DNA of 64,000 bases from Sulfurimonas sp. HSL3-2 (lineage in GTDB: Bacteria > Campylobacterota > Campylobacteria > Campylobacterales > Sulfurimonadaceae): contig NZ_CP147917.1 in assembly GCF_039645965.1 (NCBI RefSeq), positions 930,001-994,000 on the forward strand, given 5' to 3'. This document shows, piece by piece, positions 56,425-64,000 of this stretch. Positions within the stretch are counted from its first letter, which is position 1, and each line of letters opens with the position of its first letter. The notes under the pieces were generated by a model. It saw only the letters and a program-made list of their open reading frames with translations, searched no databases and was not told the DNA's origin. A program made the position numbers and the translations under genes.

Positions 56425-57981
56425 ATGAAAAATAGTTTTACGATACATGAGTATACGATTTCATCTTCAAGTGAGGTTGAAAGCTTAGTAGAAAGGATAT
56501 ATAAAGAGGCTAAAGTGCACGTATATATTCAGATTTCAGCGTATATCCACAATACTGTTTTAGTTCACAATCTTACTTCCAGCCTTAAGAAAAATTCGAA
56601 AAATAATTTGGAAATAGCACTTTTAAAGTCAAAAGACAAAAATAACGTAAATGTCGTTGCATACAGCTCAAATGAGATACTTTCAAAAGATGAGATACTT
56701 TATAATTTACAAAGTAAAAATAAAATAATCGAAACCGATGTAAAAGACTGTAAAGTACAGCTTTTAAAGAGGTTCTTTACCGATCCGCTTACAGGTTTCC
56801 CGAATCTTTATCAGCTCAGACGTGATATGCAGGATCTTGAAGACAGTACATATATCTGTGTCGCTTTGGACAATTTTCAGGTCATAAACGATTTTTACGG
56901 CTTTGTAGTAGGAGACTATCTGCTGGAGCAGATGGCTTTAAAGTTGAAAAGCAGTATAAAAAACTCTAAAGTCTATAGGATATCAGGTGCTGAATTTGGT
57001 GTTTTGATCGATGAGATAATGGATTTTTACGCTTTGAAAAACTATCTTAAAGAGTTGACGGAGATGTTGAAAAACTCATCATTCGAGTATCAAAACAATC
57101 TGATCTATACGGATGTAACGTTGGCTTCCTCAGCAGGCAGAAATTTTGAAAATCTTTTTTCTAAAGTAAATATGGCTTTAAAATATGCCAAGCAGATGAA
57201 GCTGCCTTTTTGGATATATGAAGACAGAATGAACTTTGAGAATGAGTATGAGCAAAACCTTATCACCTCATACAAGATCCGAAAATCAATAGAAAACTCC
57301 GGTGTTATCCCTTATTTTCAGCCTATCATATCGAATGAGACGGGTAAAGTCGCGAGATTTGAGTCTCTTGCAAGACTTATTGATGAAAATGGAAACATAC
57401 TCTCTCCGATCCAGTTCATTCCCATAGCAAAAACCATAAAAGTCTATAATATCGTTACTAAGACCATCATCGAAAAGACATTTGATATCTTTAAAGACAA
57501 TGATTATGAATTTAGTGTAAATCTTTCGATCGAAGATATTATGAGTGAAGAGATATACAGCTTTATCATAGAGAGTTTGAAAAACTATAACATGGGTAAC
57601 CGTGTGACATTCGAACTTTTAGAATCGGAAGCGATAATCGACTATAATAAAGTAACAAGGTTTATGACCGAAGTGAAACGCTTTGGTGCAAAACTGGCAA
57701 TAGATGATTTTGGAAGCGGATACTCTAACTTTTCATATCTGACAAAGATACAGGTCGATTATATAAAAATAGACGGGATGCTTATAAAAGATATCGATGT
57801 TTGTAAAAACTCAAGGATGATAACTCAGACTATTGTAGAGTTCGCGAAGAAGATGGGGATCAAGACGATCGCTGAACACGTACATTCAAGTACGGTAGAG
57901 TCTGTAGTCAAAGAGCTCGGTATCGACTACTCGCAAGGTTACTTTATAGATGAACCTCTGCCAAAACTTCCTTACATGTAA
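56425..57981 (+). CDS. GGDEF-EAL c-di-GMP protein, probably a phosphodiesterase
   Basis: 518 residues, no membrane helix. The N-terminal 110 residues are a possible sensor domain. The GGDEF part (about 120-280) has a degenerate loop, RISGAEFG for RxGGDEF. The EAL part (from about 285) keeps the catalytic set: FESLARL (EAL variant), NLSIED, ELLESEAI, IDDFGSGYSN, YIKIDGML, AEHVHS and SQGYFIDEP. So it probably hydrolyses c-di-GMP. Confidence 0.88.
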   Translation: MKNSFTIHEYTISSSSEVESLVERIYKEAKVHVYIQISAYIHNTVLVHNLTSSLKKNSKNNLEIALLKSKDKNNVNVVAYSSNEILSKDEILYNLQSKNKIIETDVKDCKVQLLKRFFTDPLTGFPNLYQLRRDMQDLEDSTYICVALDNFQVINDFYGFVVGDYLLEQMALKLKSSIKNSKVYRISGAEFGVLIDEIMDFYALKNYLKELTEMLKNSSFEYQNNLIYTDVTLASSAGRNFENLFSKVNMALKYAKQMKLPFWIYEDRMNFENEYEQNLITSYKIRKSIENSGVIPYFQPIISNETGKVARFESLARLIDENGNILSPIQFIPIAKTIKVYNIVTKTIIEKTFDIFKDNDYEFSVNLSIEDIMSEEIYSFIIESLKNYNMGNRVTFELLESEAIIDYNKVTRFMTEVKRFGAKLAIDDFGSGYSNFSYLTKIQVDYIKIDGMLIKDIDVCKNSRMITQTIVEFAKKMGIKTIAEHVHSSTVESVVKELGIDYSQGYFIDEPLPKLPYM

Positions 57982-58003
57982 GAGCTTAACAAAGCTCTTT
58001 TTT
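57981..58003 (+). terminator. Rho-independent terminator of the GGDEF-EAL gene
   Basis: AGAGCTT, a 4-base loop, AAGCTCT, then a run of T. It overlaps the 3' end of the convergent arsC gene. Confidence 0.85.
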
Positions 58004-58396
58004 GATAACAGGAAGCAGTTCATCCTCTAGAAGTTTTAAAGTCTTTTCATACTCTGCATACTCTTTACCGCTTGGATCTTCAAATCCTACATGTATGGTC
58101 TTAACAGCTTTAGGAAACATAGGGCAGGTCTCTTTTGCATTATCGCATACAGTCACTACAAGGTCAAATGCCGTATCTAAGACAGTGTCGATTACTTTAG
58201 AATGATATTCTTCTCTCCAGTATCCGTTGTCAGTCAGTAGTTTTTGTGCGTTCGGATTTACTTTTCCGCTTGCTTTAACGCCTGAACTCTGTGCTTTGAC
58301 ACACTCGCCAAGTTTAGCATTTATAAGCGCTTCAGCCATGATAGAACGGCAACTGTTACCTGTACAAAGAATAAGAACATGTTTTTTTTGACTCAT
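57986..58396 (-). CDS. arsC: Arsenate reductase, thioredoxin-coupled type
   Basis: 136 residues from ATG 58396 (GGA 8 bases upstream); a TTG at 58408 is an alternative. P-loop of low-molecular-weight phosphatases: LCTGNSCRSIMAE near residue 11; later Cys in VCDNAKETCPMF near 83-91 form the resolving pair. Reduces arsenate to arsenite. Confidence 0.92.
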   Translation of the reverse strand: MSQKKHVLILCTGNSCRSIMAEALINAKLGECVKAQSSGVKASGKVNPNAQKLLTDNGYWREEYHSKVIDTVLDTAFDLVVTVCDNAKETCPMFPKAVKTIHVGFEDPSGKEYAEYEKTLKLLEDELLPVIKKELC

Positions 58397-58425
58397 TTTA
58401 AAATCCAAATTTTATGATATTTAAA

Positions 58426-58431
58426 ATTATA
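58426..58431 (-). promoter_or_regulatory. Candidate -10 box for arsC
   Basis: TATAAT on the minus strand, 29 bases before the arsC ATG. Confidence 0.4.
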
Positions 58432-58465
58432 CCATAAATAAATCAAGATATATTGATTTATTGAT

Positions 58466-59098
58466 TTATAGTAACTCCTGGAGTCTTTGATGGTCTATGA
58501 TCTTTATATAACCGTCCTCTTTATCTATTATCTTCTCTTTTTTTAGTTTTGTTATATTTCTAGAGAGTGTCTCGGGCGAGATATTTAATATAGAGGCTAT
58601 CTTTACCTGTTTTATATTCTTGAGTTTGTTTTCATTTTCAGATAAAAATCTTATGATCTTTGTGTAACTGTCTGTTGTTATGGAGTAGTTTATGAAGCTC
58701 TCAAGTGCTTTGATCTTTTTTGTCAGTGACTTGATAAAGACCATCGCTATTTCACTTTTACTTAAAAACTTCTCTTTGAATTTTTCATAATCGATAAGAT
58801 AGATCTCGCCGTCACTTTCAAATGAACAGTTCGCAGGGTAGGGTATCTCTTCAAAGTTGGCTATCTCGGCTATGAGGTTTGGAGCATTAAGGTTATGTAA
58901 GACCACTTCATTGTCTTTAAAGTCGTGTTTATAAAGCTTTACGGTTCCATCTGCAAGAAGATGAAGAAATCGCGGTTTATCATCCGCATAGAAAAGGATA
59001 TCTCCTTTTTTATAACTCTTTTTGATCGTTATATTTTTTAGCTCTTTTAAATCGGTATCGCTCAGTGATTCAAAAAACCAGAATTTATCTAATTGCAT
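58466..59098 (-). CDS. Crp/Fnr-family transcriptional regulator
   Basis: 210 residues. Cyclic-nucleotide-binding-like N-domain (about 10-115) and a C-terminal winged helix (about 145-210: IASILNISPETLSRNITKLKKEKII, parts visible, recognition helix PETLSRNI). No Cys cluster is present, so it is not an FNR-type iron-sulfur sensor; it resembles NO-responsive DNR/NnrR-type or HcpR-type members. Its promoter faces the hemerythrin operon across a perfect Fnr-like box, which argues for control of that operon and of itself. Confidence 0.88.
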   Translation of the reverse strand: MQLDKFWFFESLSDTDLKELKNITIKKSYKKGDILFYADDKPRFLHLLADGTVKLYKHDFKDNEVVLHNLNAPNLIAEIANFEEIPYPANCSFESDGEIYLIDYEKFKEKFLSKSEIAMVFIKSLTKKIKALESFINYSITTDSYTKIIRFLSENENKLKNIKQVKIASILNISPETLSRNITKLKKEKIIDKEDGYIKIIDHQRLQELL

Positions 59099-59112
59099 AT
59101 ATTATCCATTTG

Positions 59113-59126
59113 TTGACACGGGTCAA
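59113..59126. promoter_or_regulatory. Crp/Fnr-family operator between the regulator and NO-stress operon
   Basis: TTGAC-ACGG-GTCAA, a perfect inverted repeat of 5+5 bases with a 4-base core, the layout of Fnr/Dnr boxes. It begins 15 bases upstream of the regulator start and 50 bases upstream of the hemerythrin ATG. Confidence 0.75.
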
Positions 59127-59176
59127 TCTTTTTATCACCATTGTATGCAAAAATACAAAAAAAATAAAGGAAGACC

Positions 59177-59617
59177 ATGACAATAAAGGATTTTATGACA
59201 CACCATCACCGTGGCTGTGATCAGCTTTTGGTGCTAACTGAAGATGCAGTCGATAAAAAAGATTTTACAGATGCAGTTGTAAAGTATAAAGATTTTAAAG
59301 ATGAGACATTAAAACATTTTGATATCGAAGAGTCTTTTTTATTTCCAACGTTTGAAGAGAAAAGCGGTATGGGCGGATGCGGTCCTACACAGGTGATGAG
59401 GATGGAGCATGAGCAAGTGCGGATGCTGCTTGATAAACTCGATGATGCACTTTTACAAAACGAGAGCGACAGGTTCTTCGGTCTTAGCGAATCACTTATG
59501 ATACTTTTGCAGCAGCATAATGCAAAAGAGGAGCAGATGCTCTATACAATGATGCAGAATCTTCTTTCTCAACAAAACGATGAGATAGTAGAGAGGCTGA
59601 TGAACTATGGCAGATAA
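59177..59617 (+). CDS. Hemerythrin domain protein
   Basis: 146 residues, AAAGGAAGA upstream. The four-helix di-iron site is visible: HHHRGCDQLL near 9, FKDETLKHFDIEESFLFP near 40-57, MEHEQVRMLL near 76 and QQHNAKEEQMLYTM near 114. Similar proteins (YtfE/RIC-like) repair nitrosatively damaged Fe-S centres. First gene of the four-gene NO-stress operon; overlaps the DUF2249 gene by 11 bases. Confidence 0.88.
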   Translation: MTIKDFMTHHHRGCDQLLVLTEDAVDKKDFTDAVVKYKDFKDETLKHFDIEESFLFPTFEEKSGMGGCGPTQVMRMEHEQVRMLLDKLDDALLQNESDRFFGLSESLMILLQQHNAKEEQMLYTMMQNLLSQQNDEIVERLMNYGR

Positions 59618-59828
59618 GGAGATCATTCTCGATGTAAGTGAGCTGGAAGCTCCTCTTCCTCTGCTCAAAGGCACGCAGGCGATCAAGAACCTTCAAGAGG
59701 GTGAGACATTGGTCTTCATCCACCGTATGTTTCCATGCAAGCTTCAAGCACAGATAGATAGGTTCGGACTGAGATCCGAGATAGTAAAAGATGTAGAGAA
59801 CTATTTTGAGATGAGGATATACCGATAA
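59607..59828 (+). CDS. DUF2249 domain protein
   Basis: 73 residues. It starts EIILDVSELEAPLPLLK and contains MFPCKLQAQIDRFG-like segments (HRMFPCKLQ), the pattern of DUF2249. Such small domains are usually found with hemerythrin and nitrite/NO genes. Overlaps the genes on both sides. Confidence 0.8.
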   Translation: MADKEIILDVSELEAPLPLLKGTQAIKNLQEGETLVFIHRMFPCKLQAQIDRFGLRSEIVKDVENYFEMRIYR

Positions 59829-61078
59829 TGTATGGACTCTCTCTTGAACAGGCTCCGCCTTATAAAATCCCGCTTTTTTACTATATGACGGGAGTGGTGT
59901 ATCTGCTTCTGTTCTCCATAGCCATTCTGGTCTTTGGTTTAAAGATAGACAACAGGTTTTATTATGAGGCGATAGCGATCACTCATATACTGACACTTGG
60001 ATTTTTCACGCATATCATGTTTGGGACGCTTTTTCAGATGGTACCGGTCATCATAGGCGTGGCTTATGCAAAAGTGGAGTCGCAGGCAAAGATGATACTT
60101 CTTTTCTTAAATCTTGGAACGCTCAGTTTTATTATCTCGCTTTTGACCTCTGTTAAGATCTTTATGCACTTTGCAATGCTGTTTTTAGGTTTGTCAGTCA
60201 TATATTTTGCCCTTTATTCCATCATCACCATCATAAAGACAAAAGATAAAAATCCGACTGTGAGAACATTCATAACTGCACTTGCCTTTTTAGCCATAGG
60301 AGCTGTTTTTGGAATCTTGGCTCTTTTGCAGCTAGGCGGAATATCTAGCACAATGAAGTTTGGAGACCTGCATTTGAGTATTATGATCTTTGGATGGGTG
60401 TTTATGCTTTTTAGCGGTGTCGCCTATAAGATCCTGCCGATGTTCTATGTGGCCCGTGAGTATCCGCTTTTCATCAAGAACTGTTTTTATATTATCATCT
60501 CCTTGAGTCTGGTCTCTTACTATTTTTCGATGATCTATGCGTTTGATGTAGGTATGACGATCTCTAAGATCGTTTTAGCATCCGTGGCATTTGTTTTTGC
60601 CGTTACGACTATTAGAATCTTAAAAAACCGCAAGAGAGCCAGAAGCGACATCACGGTAAAGTTCTTTTATTTTGCAAATACAAATCTTGCACTAGGTTCT
60701 TTACTTTGGATCGTCTGCATACTCTTTGGTCTTGAACTTGACTTTCTTTTGAGCATGACTATCGGGCTTGGATTTATCTACGGGCTTATAAACGGGATGC
60801 TTTATAAGATAGTACCTTTTTTGACATGGTTTCATCTGAGTTCAAAGTCTGTATTTGATGCGGAGATGAGTGAGGTCATAAAGATAAAATGGATGAAGAT
60901 ACAGTTTTATATCTTCATGCTCTCTTTCGCGTTTTTTATCTTGGCTTTAGTGTATAGACCTTTTGTCTTTGTTGCAGCTATACTGTTTTTCATCTCCTCA
61001 ACACTGCTTTTATATAATATCGTAAGCGGATATCTCTATCACTCCAAGATGATAAAAAAAGCCGTCGTTTATGGATAA
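59828..61078 (+). CDS. NnrS-like multi-helix membrane protein
   Basis: 416 residues with about twelve hydrophobic helices. His residues lie on helices (ITHILTLGFFTHIMFG near 50-65, DLHLSIMIFGW near 178, and HLSSKSVFDAEMSEV in a loop near 338), which resemble the haem-copper oxidase-like fold of NnrS. Position in an NO-linked operon supports an NnrS-like role in nitrosative-stress tolerance, but I cannot prove the family by eye. Confidence 0.6.
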   Translation: MYGLSLEQAPPYKIPLFYYMTGVVYLLLFSIAILVFGLKIDNRFYYEAIAITHILTLGFFTHIMFGTLFQMVPVIIGVAYAKVESQAKMILLFLNLGTLSFIISLLTSVKIFMHFAMLFLGLSVIYFALYSIITIIKTKDKNPTVRTFITALAFLAIGAVFGILALLQLGGISSTMKFGDLHLSIMIFGWVFMLFSGVAYKILPMFYVAREYPLFIKNCFYIIISLSLVSYYFSMIYAFDVGMTISKIVLASVAFVFAVTTIRILKNRKRARSDITVKFFYFANTNLALGSLLWIVCILFGLELDFLLSMTIGLGFIYGLINGMLYKIVPFLTWFHLSSKSVFDAEMSEVIKIKWMKIQFYIFMLSFAFFILALVYRPFVFVAAILFFISSTLLLYNIVSGYLYHSKMIKKAVVYG

Positions 61079-61433
61079 AGAGAAGTTTCAAAGCGAAGCA
61101 GAAACATTAAAGCGTTTCTTTGAAACCTACTGTGCCGCGAATGCTCATGAAAAAAGGAGGTTGCAGACCTTTACATGTAAGCATAATGATCTTACTTACG
61201 TTGTTGAGTCGGATCTCTGTTCGGAGTGTAAAAAGCTTCTGGATTACTCTCTTATACGGCTTGAAGAGTGTCCACATGAGATAAAACCGAGATGCAGAAA
61301 ATGTCCGGATCCATGTTATGAAAAAGATGAATGGAAAAAACTGGCAAAAGTGATGCGTTACAGCGGTTTAAGACTAGGGATATTAAAGGTAAAAGAGAAG
61401 GTGAAGTCGGTGTTTAAAAAGGAGGTAGTTTAA
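61071..61433 (+). CDS. YgbA-like nitrous-oxide-stimulated protein
   Basis: 120 residues. The signature is near residues 75-90: HEIKPRCRKCPDPCYEKDEW, with CTCK-type Cys upstream (FTCKHNDLTY and LCSECKKLL). YgbA is induced by NO in enteric bacteria (NsrR regulon). Here it ends the hemerythrin operon, overlapping the NnrS-like gene by 8 bases. Confidence 0.85.
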   Translation: MDKEKFQSEAETLKRFFETYCAANAHEKRRLQTFTCKHNDLTYVVESDLCSECKKLLDYSLIRLEECPHEIKPRCRKCPDPCYEKDEWKKLAKVMRYSGLRLGILKVKEKVKSVFKKEVV

Positions 61434-61451
61434 GCCCTATAAGAGGGCTTA
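61431..61451. terminator. Bidirectional hairpin between ygbA and superoxide reductase
   Basis: TAAGCCCT and AGGGCTTA, a perfect 8-bp stem with a 5-base loop, overlapping the ygbA stop and 5 bases from the convergent SOR stop. Confidence 0.6.
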
Positions 61452-61455
61452 GAGA

Positions 61456-61842
61456 CTACTCAGCTACTTCTACTTCAACAGGTGTTGATTCCCAAACACC
61501 GTGTTTTGTACAGTAACCGTGTGCTACAAGGTTAAGTTTTTTGCCCATTGGACGAATGTTGAAAGTTACTTCAGCATGAGATTTCTCATTTCCTAAAGTA
61601 CCAGGTACGAATGTAGCAGCAGCTAGCTTAGTGTCACCGTTGTAAAGTGTGATACTTTCGATGAAGTGATCGAAATCATCCGGGTGAGTATATTCTTGAC
61701 CCATTTTTACATTAACAGAAAGCATCTCACCTTTTTTTGCATCACCCATTACCGTAATGAACGGTGAATGACGATCGATAAGATCTTTTTTAGCTTCTCT
61801 TTCTACAGTGTCGATGTCAACATATTTATTAATCTTTGGCAT
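61456..61842 (-). CDS. sorA: Superoxide reductase (class II, neelaredoxin type)
   Basis: 128 residues. No rubredoxin-like N-domain. The catalytic non-haem Fe ligands fit: HSPF near 25, EYTHPDDFDHFIESI near 50-64 (two His), and CTKHGVW near 113-119 (Cys and His). Reduces superoxide to peroxide without releasing O2, common in microaerophiles. Divergent from the TonB receptor across a 340-base region. Confidence 0.92.
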   Translation of the reverse strand: MPKINKYVDIDTVEREAKKDLIDRHSPFITVMGDAKKGEMLSVNVKMGQEYTHPDDFDHFIESITLYNGDTKLAAATFVPGTLGNEKSHAEVTFNIRPMGKKLNLVAHGYCTKHGVWESTPVEVEVAE

Positions 61843-61910
61843 TTCTATTTCCTTGTTTTTTGATTTTATGACGTTAGTATATCTTTATTTTCTTGCAAAT
61901 AAACATAAAC

Positions 61911-61927
61911 AAGACAATATTTGTCTT
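61911..61927. promoter_or_regulatory. Operator-like inverted repeat AAGACAA-TAT-TTGTCTT
   Basis: Perfect 7+7 base inverted repeat with a 3-base centre, 69 bases upstream of the SOR start. No known regulator is assigned. Confidence 0.5.
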
Positions 61928-62001
61928 ATTTAAGAAAAAATTCAATTTTTAGCTGAGTAATTTAAGGAAACTTAATAATATTTATTAGTTCGATATTTAA
62001 A

Positions 62002-62019
62002 ATTAACATAAAATTAACA
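62002..62019 (+). promoter_or_regulatory. 11-bp-spaced direct repeat, possible response-regulator site
   Basis: ATTAACA repeated at an 11-base distance (62002-62008 and 62013-62019), the layout that OmpR/PhoB-type regulators bind. Confidence 0.35.
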
Positions 62020-62046
62020 CTTCTGCATTAAAATCAAGTCCTAATG

Positions 62047-62105
62047 TTCCCTGCCTTCATTTAGTTTGGTGACTACAAGGCAGGAAACGGCGACAAGCAC
62101 CGGGG
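62047..62105 (+). ncRNA. Structured leader with possible pseudoknot before the TonB receptor
   Basis: TTCC(C)TGCCTT (62047-62057) pairs with AAGGCAGGAA (62077-62086). An inner TAGT/ACTA pair closes a TTGGTG loop (62066-62071) whose bases can pair with CACCGG at 62098-62103. Hairpin plus 3' pseudoknot is a riboswitch-like layout. No known class (cobalamin, TPP, preQ1, c-di-GMP, fluoride) is recognised by eye. Confidence 0.35.
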
Positions 62106-62182
62106 TTATATTATCATTTTTTTGTAAATTAAATCACAATATACACTTTGGTGCCGTTTTTAAACATAATCTAGGAGAAGAA

Positions 62183-64000
62183 ATGAAAAAAACAAACGGC
62201 ATAGTTCTTTCTGCGATCTGCGCATTCAGTCTTAATCTATCGGCTTCGGACTTAGGGATGATCCAAGTCGAGTCCTCTACCATCGTTGATAAATTCATAT
62301 CAAATAAAACTGAAGTATCAAGTACTGCAACGATCAGCGGTGAAACTGTTGATGATGCACACACAGAAAATATACAACAGATCTTACAATCTATTCCGGG
62401 TGTGACAACGACATATACGGATGGTGACTCTTTGAAGATCCACTTAAGGGGTGTGGAAAATCAGATGTATATGGGTGAAAAACCGGGTGTAGCTGTCGTA
62501 ATCGACGGTGTTCCTGTATTTGAAAGAACCGGAAGTGTCAATATTGACCTTGATAACATCGAAAGCATCAAAGTGATTAAAGGTGGGGCTTCATATCTGT
62601 TCGGTGATGATGCACTCTCGGGTGCTGTAATCATCACGACAAAAAAAGGTGCACATTACAATAATAACTTCGGAACTTTTGAAATGGGAAGTTACGGTTA
62701 TAAAAAGGTGTTGGCAAGAACAGGATATGCCGATGAAAACTTAAACTTCCATGTGCAGGCAAGTGAAAGAAAGTCTGACGGGTATTATGAAGACTCAGGA
62801 TATGATGCCAAATATTTGAATGGTAAACTTCAATATTACATAGATGATACATCTGACCTGACATTTGGTCTTGAAGTCTCAGACAGAGCAAAAGATTCTC
62901 ATGGTACCGTCGGTGGTGAAACGGAGGCAAAAAACAATCCAGAATCGATCTATGATGGTCATCAGGAAAGTCGGGATTATGTAAGAGATTACAAAGTTAA
63001 ACTGTTAAAACTATTTTTGACATATTCAAAAGACTTTGAGAATAACTCTAATCTGCTTGTAAACGGTTATATATATACGGATAAGACAAAGTTTATATCT
63101 AGCCCGCAGACAAGAGATGCAACGGGAGCAAAGGATAGTACTTTAGATGATAAAGACTATGTTTACAATAATGACTATGCTCAGATACAAAGAGGTATAA
63201 AAAGTGAGTATAGAACATCATCAGAGAACTTCGCAACACTTCTTGGTCTGGATCTAAGAGCTAATGAATACAAAAACAATACATCATATAGAGTAAATCA
63301 GGCTCTTATAACATCTTACTTTCCTTTTAGTGCAATACCGGATTTCTATAAAGCGGGTGAAACAAAGAGTAATGACAAGACAGATGAAAACGTATATGCG
63401 ATTTACGGCGAGTATAAGCAGGGTCTGACTCAAAATCTAAGTATGACTGCCAATATCAGATATGATCTTATTAAATTAAAATATGAAGATTATAAAGATC
63501 AAAGATTTGATAACAGCTTTGAAGTTTACTCTTATAGACTCGGTAGTAACTATCAATTAGATGAAACATCGACAATATTTGCAAATTATTCGACTGGGTT
63601 TAGAGCACCGACGGTATCTCAACTTTATGCAGGTGATTTAAGTGCATGGGGGTCGACGCAGAATAATCCTGACCTTAAGCCTGAAGAATCAAGAAATTAT
63701 GAACTAGGGTTTAGAACTAAAAAACATCAGATCAACTATGAGCTTTCAGTCTACGAACTTGATAGAAAAGATTTTATTATGAAAAGTTCAGGAAACTACG
63801 GAACAACAGATACGACTGATATGTGGGCAAATATTGGAGGCGCAAGACATAGAGGTCTAGAATTGGCAGCAAATGGTCCAGTGGCAAAGGAACTCTCTTT
63901 TACTCTGGCATATACCTACTTAGACGCAGTATATACAGATTATAAAAACTTTGGAATTGATTTAGGCGGACCAAGTGTGACAGTCTTTGACGTAACGGGT
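62183..64000 (+). CDS. TonB-dependent outer-membrane receptor, partial
   Basis: AGGAGA precedes ATG 62183 and 606 codons are open to the window end, so the C-terminus is missing. Signal peptide to about residue 22 (NLSA), then an IQVESS-like TonB-box region. The plug domain follows: IQQILQSIPGVTTTYTDGD near 64, IHLRGVENQM near 86, VVIDGVPVFER near 103 and SIKVIKGGASYLFGDDALSGAVIIT near 129-153 (seen in parts). Barrel strands with aromatic ends continue to the edge (FANYSTGFRAPTVSQLYAG near 468). The ligand (siderophore, cobalamin or other) is not readable. Confidence 0.9.
   Translation, partial: MKKTNGIVLSAICAFSLNLSASDLGMIQVESSTIVDKFISNKTEVSSTATISGETVDDAHTENIQQILQSIPGVTTTYTDGDSLKIHLRGVENQMYMGEKPGVAVVIDGVPVFERTGSVNIDLDNIESIKVIKGGASYLFGDDALSGAVIITTKKGAHYNNNFGTFEMGSYGYKKVLARTGYADENLNFHVQASERKSDGYYEDSGYDAKYLNGKLQYYIDDTSDLTFGLEVSDRAKDSHGTVGGETEAKNNPESIYDGHQESRDYVRDYKVKLLKLFLTYSKDFENNSNLLVNGYIYTDKTKFISSPQTRDATGAKDSTLDDKDYVYNNDYAQIQRGIKSEYRTSSENFATLLGLDLRANEYKNNTSYRVNQALITSYFPFSAIPDFYKAGETKSNDKTDENVYAIYGEYKQGLTQNLSMTANIRYDLIKLKYEDYKDQRFDNSFEVYSYRLGSNYQLDETSTIFANYSTGFRAPTVSQLYAGDLSAWGSTQNNPDLKPEESRNYELGFRTKKHQINYELSVYELDRKDFIMKSSGNYGTTDTTDMWANIGGARHRGLELAANGPVAKELSFTLAYTYLDAVYTDYKNFGIDLGGPSVTVFDVTG

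Larger units (their letters stand above)
61843..62182. other. 340-base divergent regulatory region
   Basis: No ORF with a ribosome site. It holds a perfect 7-bp inverted repeat (61911-61927), an 11-bp-spaced direct repeat (62002-62019) and a structured stem block (62047-62105) before the receptor gene. Confidence 0.5.

Noticed and set aside
56425-57981. Active diguanylate cyclase
   Set aside because: The GGDEF loop reads SGAEF; only the EAL part keeps its catalytic residues.
62047-62105. Cobalamin riboswitch
   Set aside because: The conserved AGCCAGGAGAC box and the rest of the cobalamin core are not present on either strand.
62183-64000. Minus-strand ORFs within 62134-62930
   Set aside because: They oppose a continuous 606-codon frame with plug and barrel motifs of a TonB receptor.

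Overview
The window looks like chromosome of a Campylobacterota (former Epsilonproteobacteria) chemolithotroph, most likely a Sulfurimonas-type organism. This is inferred, not proven. The reasons are the three-subunit SdhABE-type succinate dehydrogenase/fumarate reductase, the aroB-mscS-mtaB-FtsH-like-bioV-mog order that I recall from Helicobacter and Campylobacter, a RibBA with a degenerate cyclohydrolase half, tightly packed genes with short overlaps, and low GC. I see no complete prophage, transposase or CRISPR array.

Layout. 1-3.6 kb: end of a Lys/Glu/Ala-rich exported protein, a membrane protein, a NifX-like protein, a CHAD protein and a MgtC/DUF4010 membrane protein. 3.5-6.4 kb (minus): tgt-pdxJ-pdxA. 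6.5-15.3 kb (plus): phosphatase, TrkA-like protein, then aroB, MscS channel, mtaB, a protease-dead FtsH-like AAA protein, bioV and mogA. 15.4-16.7 kb (minus): YgjP-like peptidase and xth. 16.7-21.5 kb: an AT-rich accessory island with an orphan OmpR-type regulator, two DUF2589 proteins, a mini zinc ribbon, a predicted clan-CD (C80/caspase-like) peptidase, a membrane-anchored GH25 muramidase and a multi-pass membrane protein. Three copies of one 18-bp motif mark its three upstream regions. 21.5-25.2 kb (minus): sdhABE. 25.3-29.1 kb (minus): a degenerate GGDEF membrane protein and an AT-rich insert with a SIR2-TPR protein, a candidate NAD-depleting defence gene. 29.4-36.7 kb (plus): thiL, truD, psd, rmuC and an RND pump. 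36.7-37.2 kb: five tRNAs (Gly, Gln, fMet, Gln, fMet) with a consensus promoter. 37.3-49.9 kb: ribBA, a putative glycoside hydrolase, mtfA-like peptidase, a Tat-exported TRAP binding protein with an unlisted 30-residue partner, metG, fbp, mobB, slt, yggT and gltX next to tRNA-Glu. 50.2-58.4 kb: a receiver-RHH fusion, gltA, a Bax-like glucosaminidase, a prolyl-hydroxylase-like enzyme, a YbgC-type thioesterase, UDG4, a GGDEF-EAL protein and arsC. 58.5-61.4 kb: a nitrosative-stress cluster (Crp/Fnr regulator divergent from hemerythrin-DUF2249-NnrS-like-YgbA) around a perfect TTGAC-N4-GTCAA box. 61.4-64 kb: superoxide reductase divergent from a TonB-dependent receptor that runs off the right edge.

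Metabolic picture: citrate synthase, SdhABE and FBPase are central carbon; SOR, hemerythrin, YgbA and ArsC are stress defence; MogA and MobB serve molybdoenzymes. Two signals stand out beyond the genes. The first is the DUF2589/peptidase/muramidase island with shared upstream motifs. The second is a palindromic decamer, TTACATGTAA, found 12 times where less than one is expected by chance, and absent from the accessory stretch.
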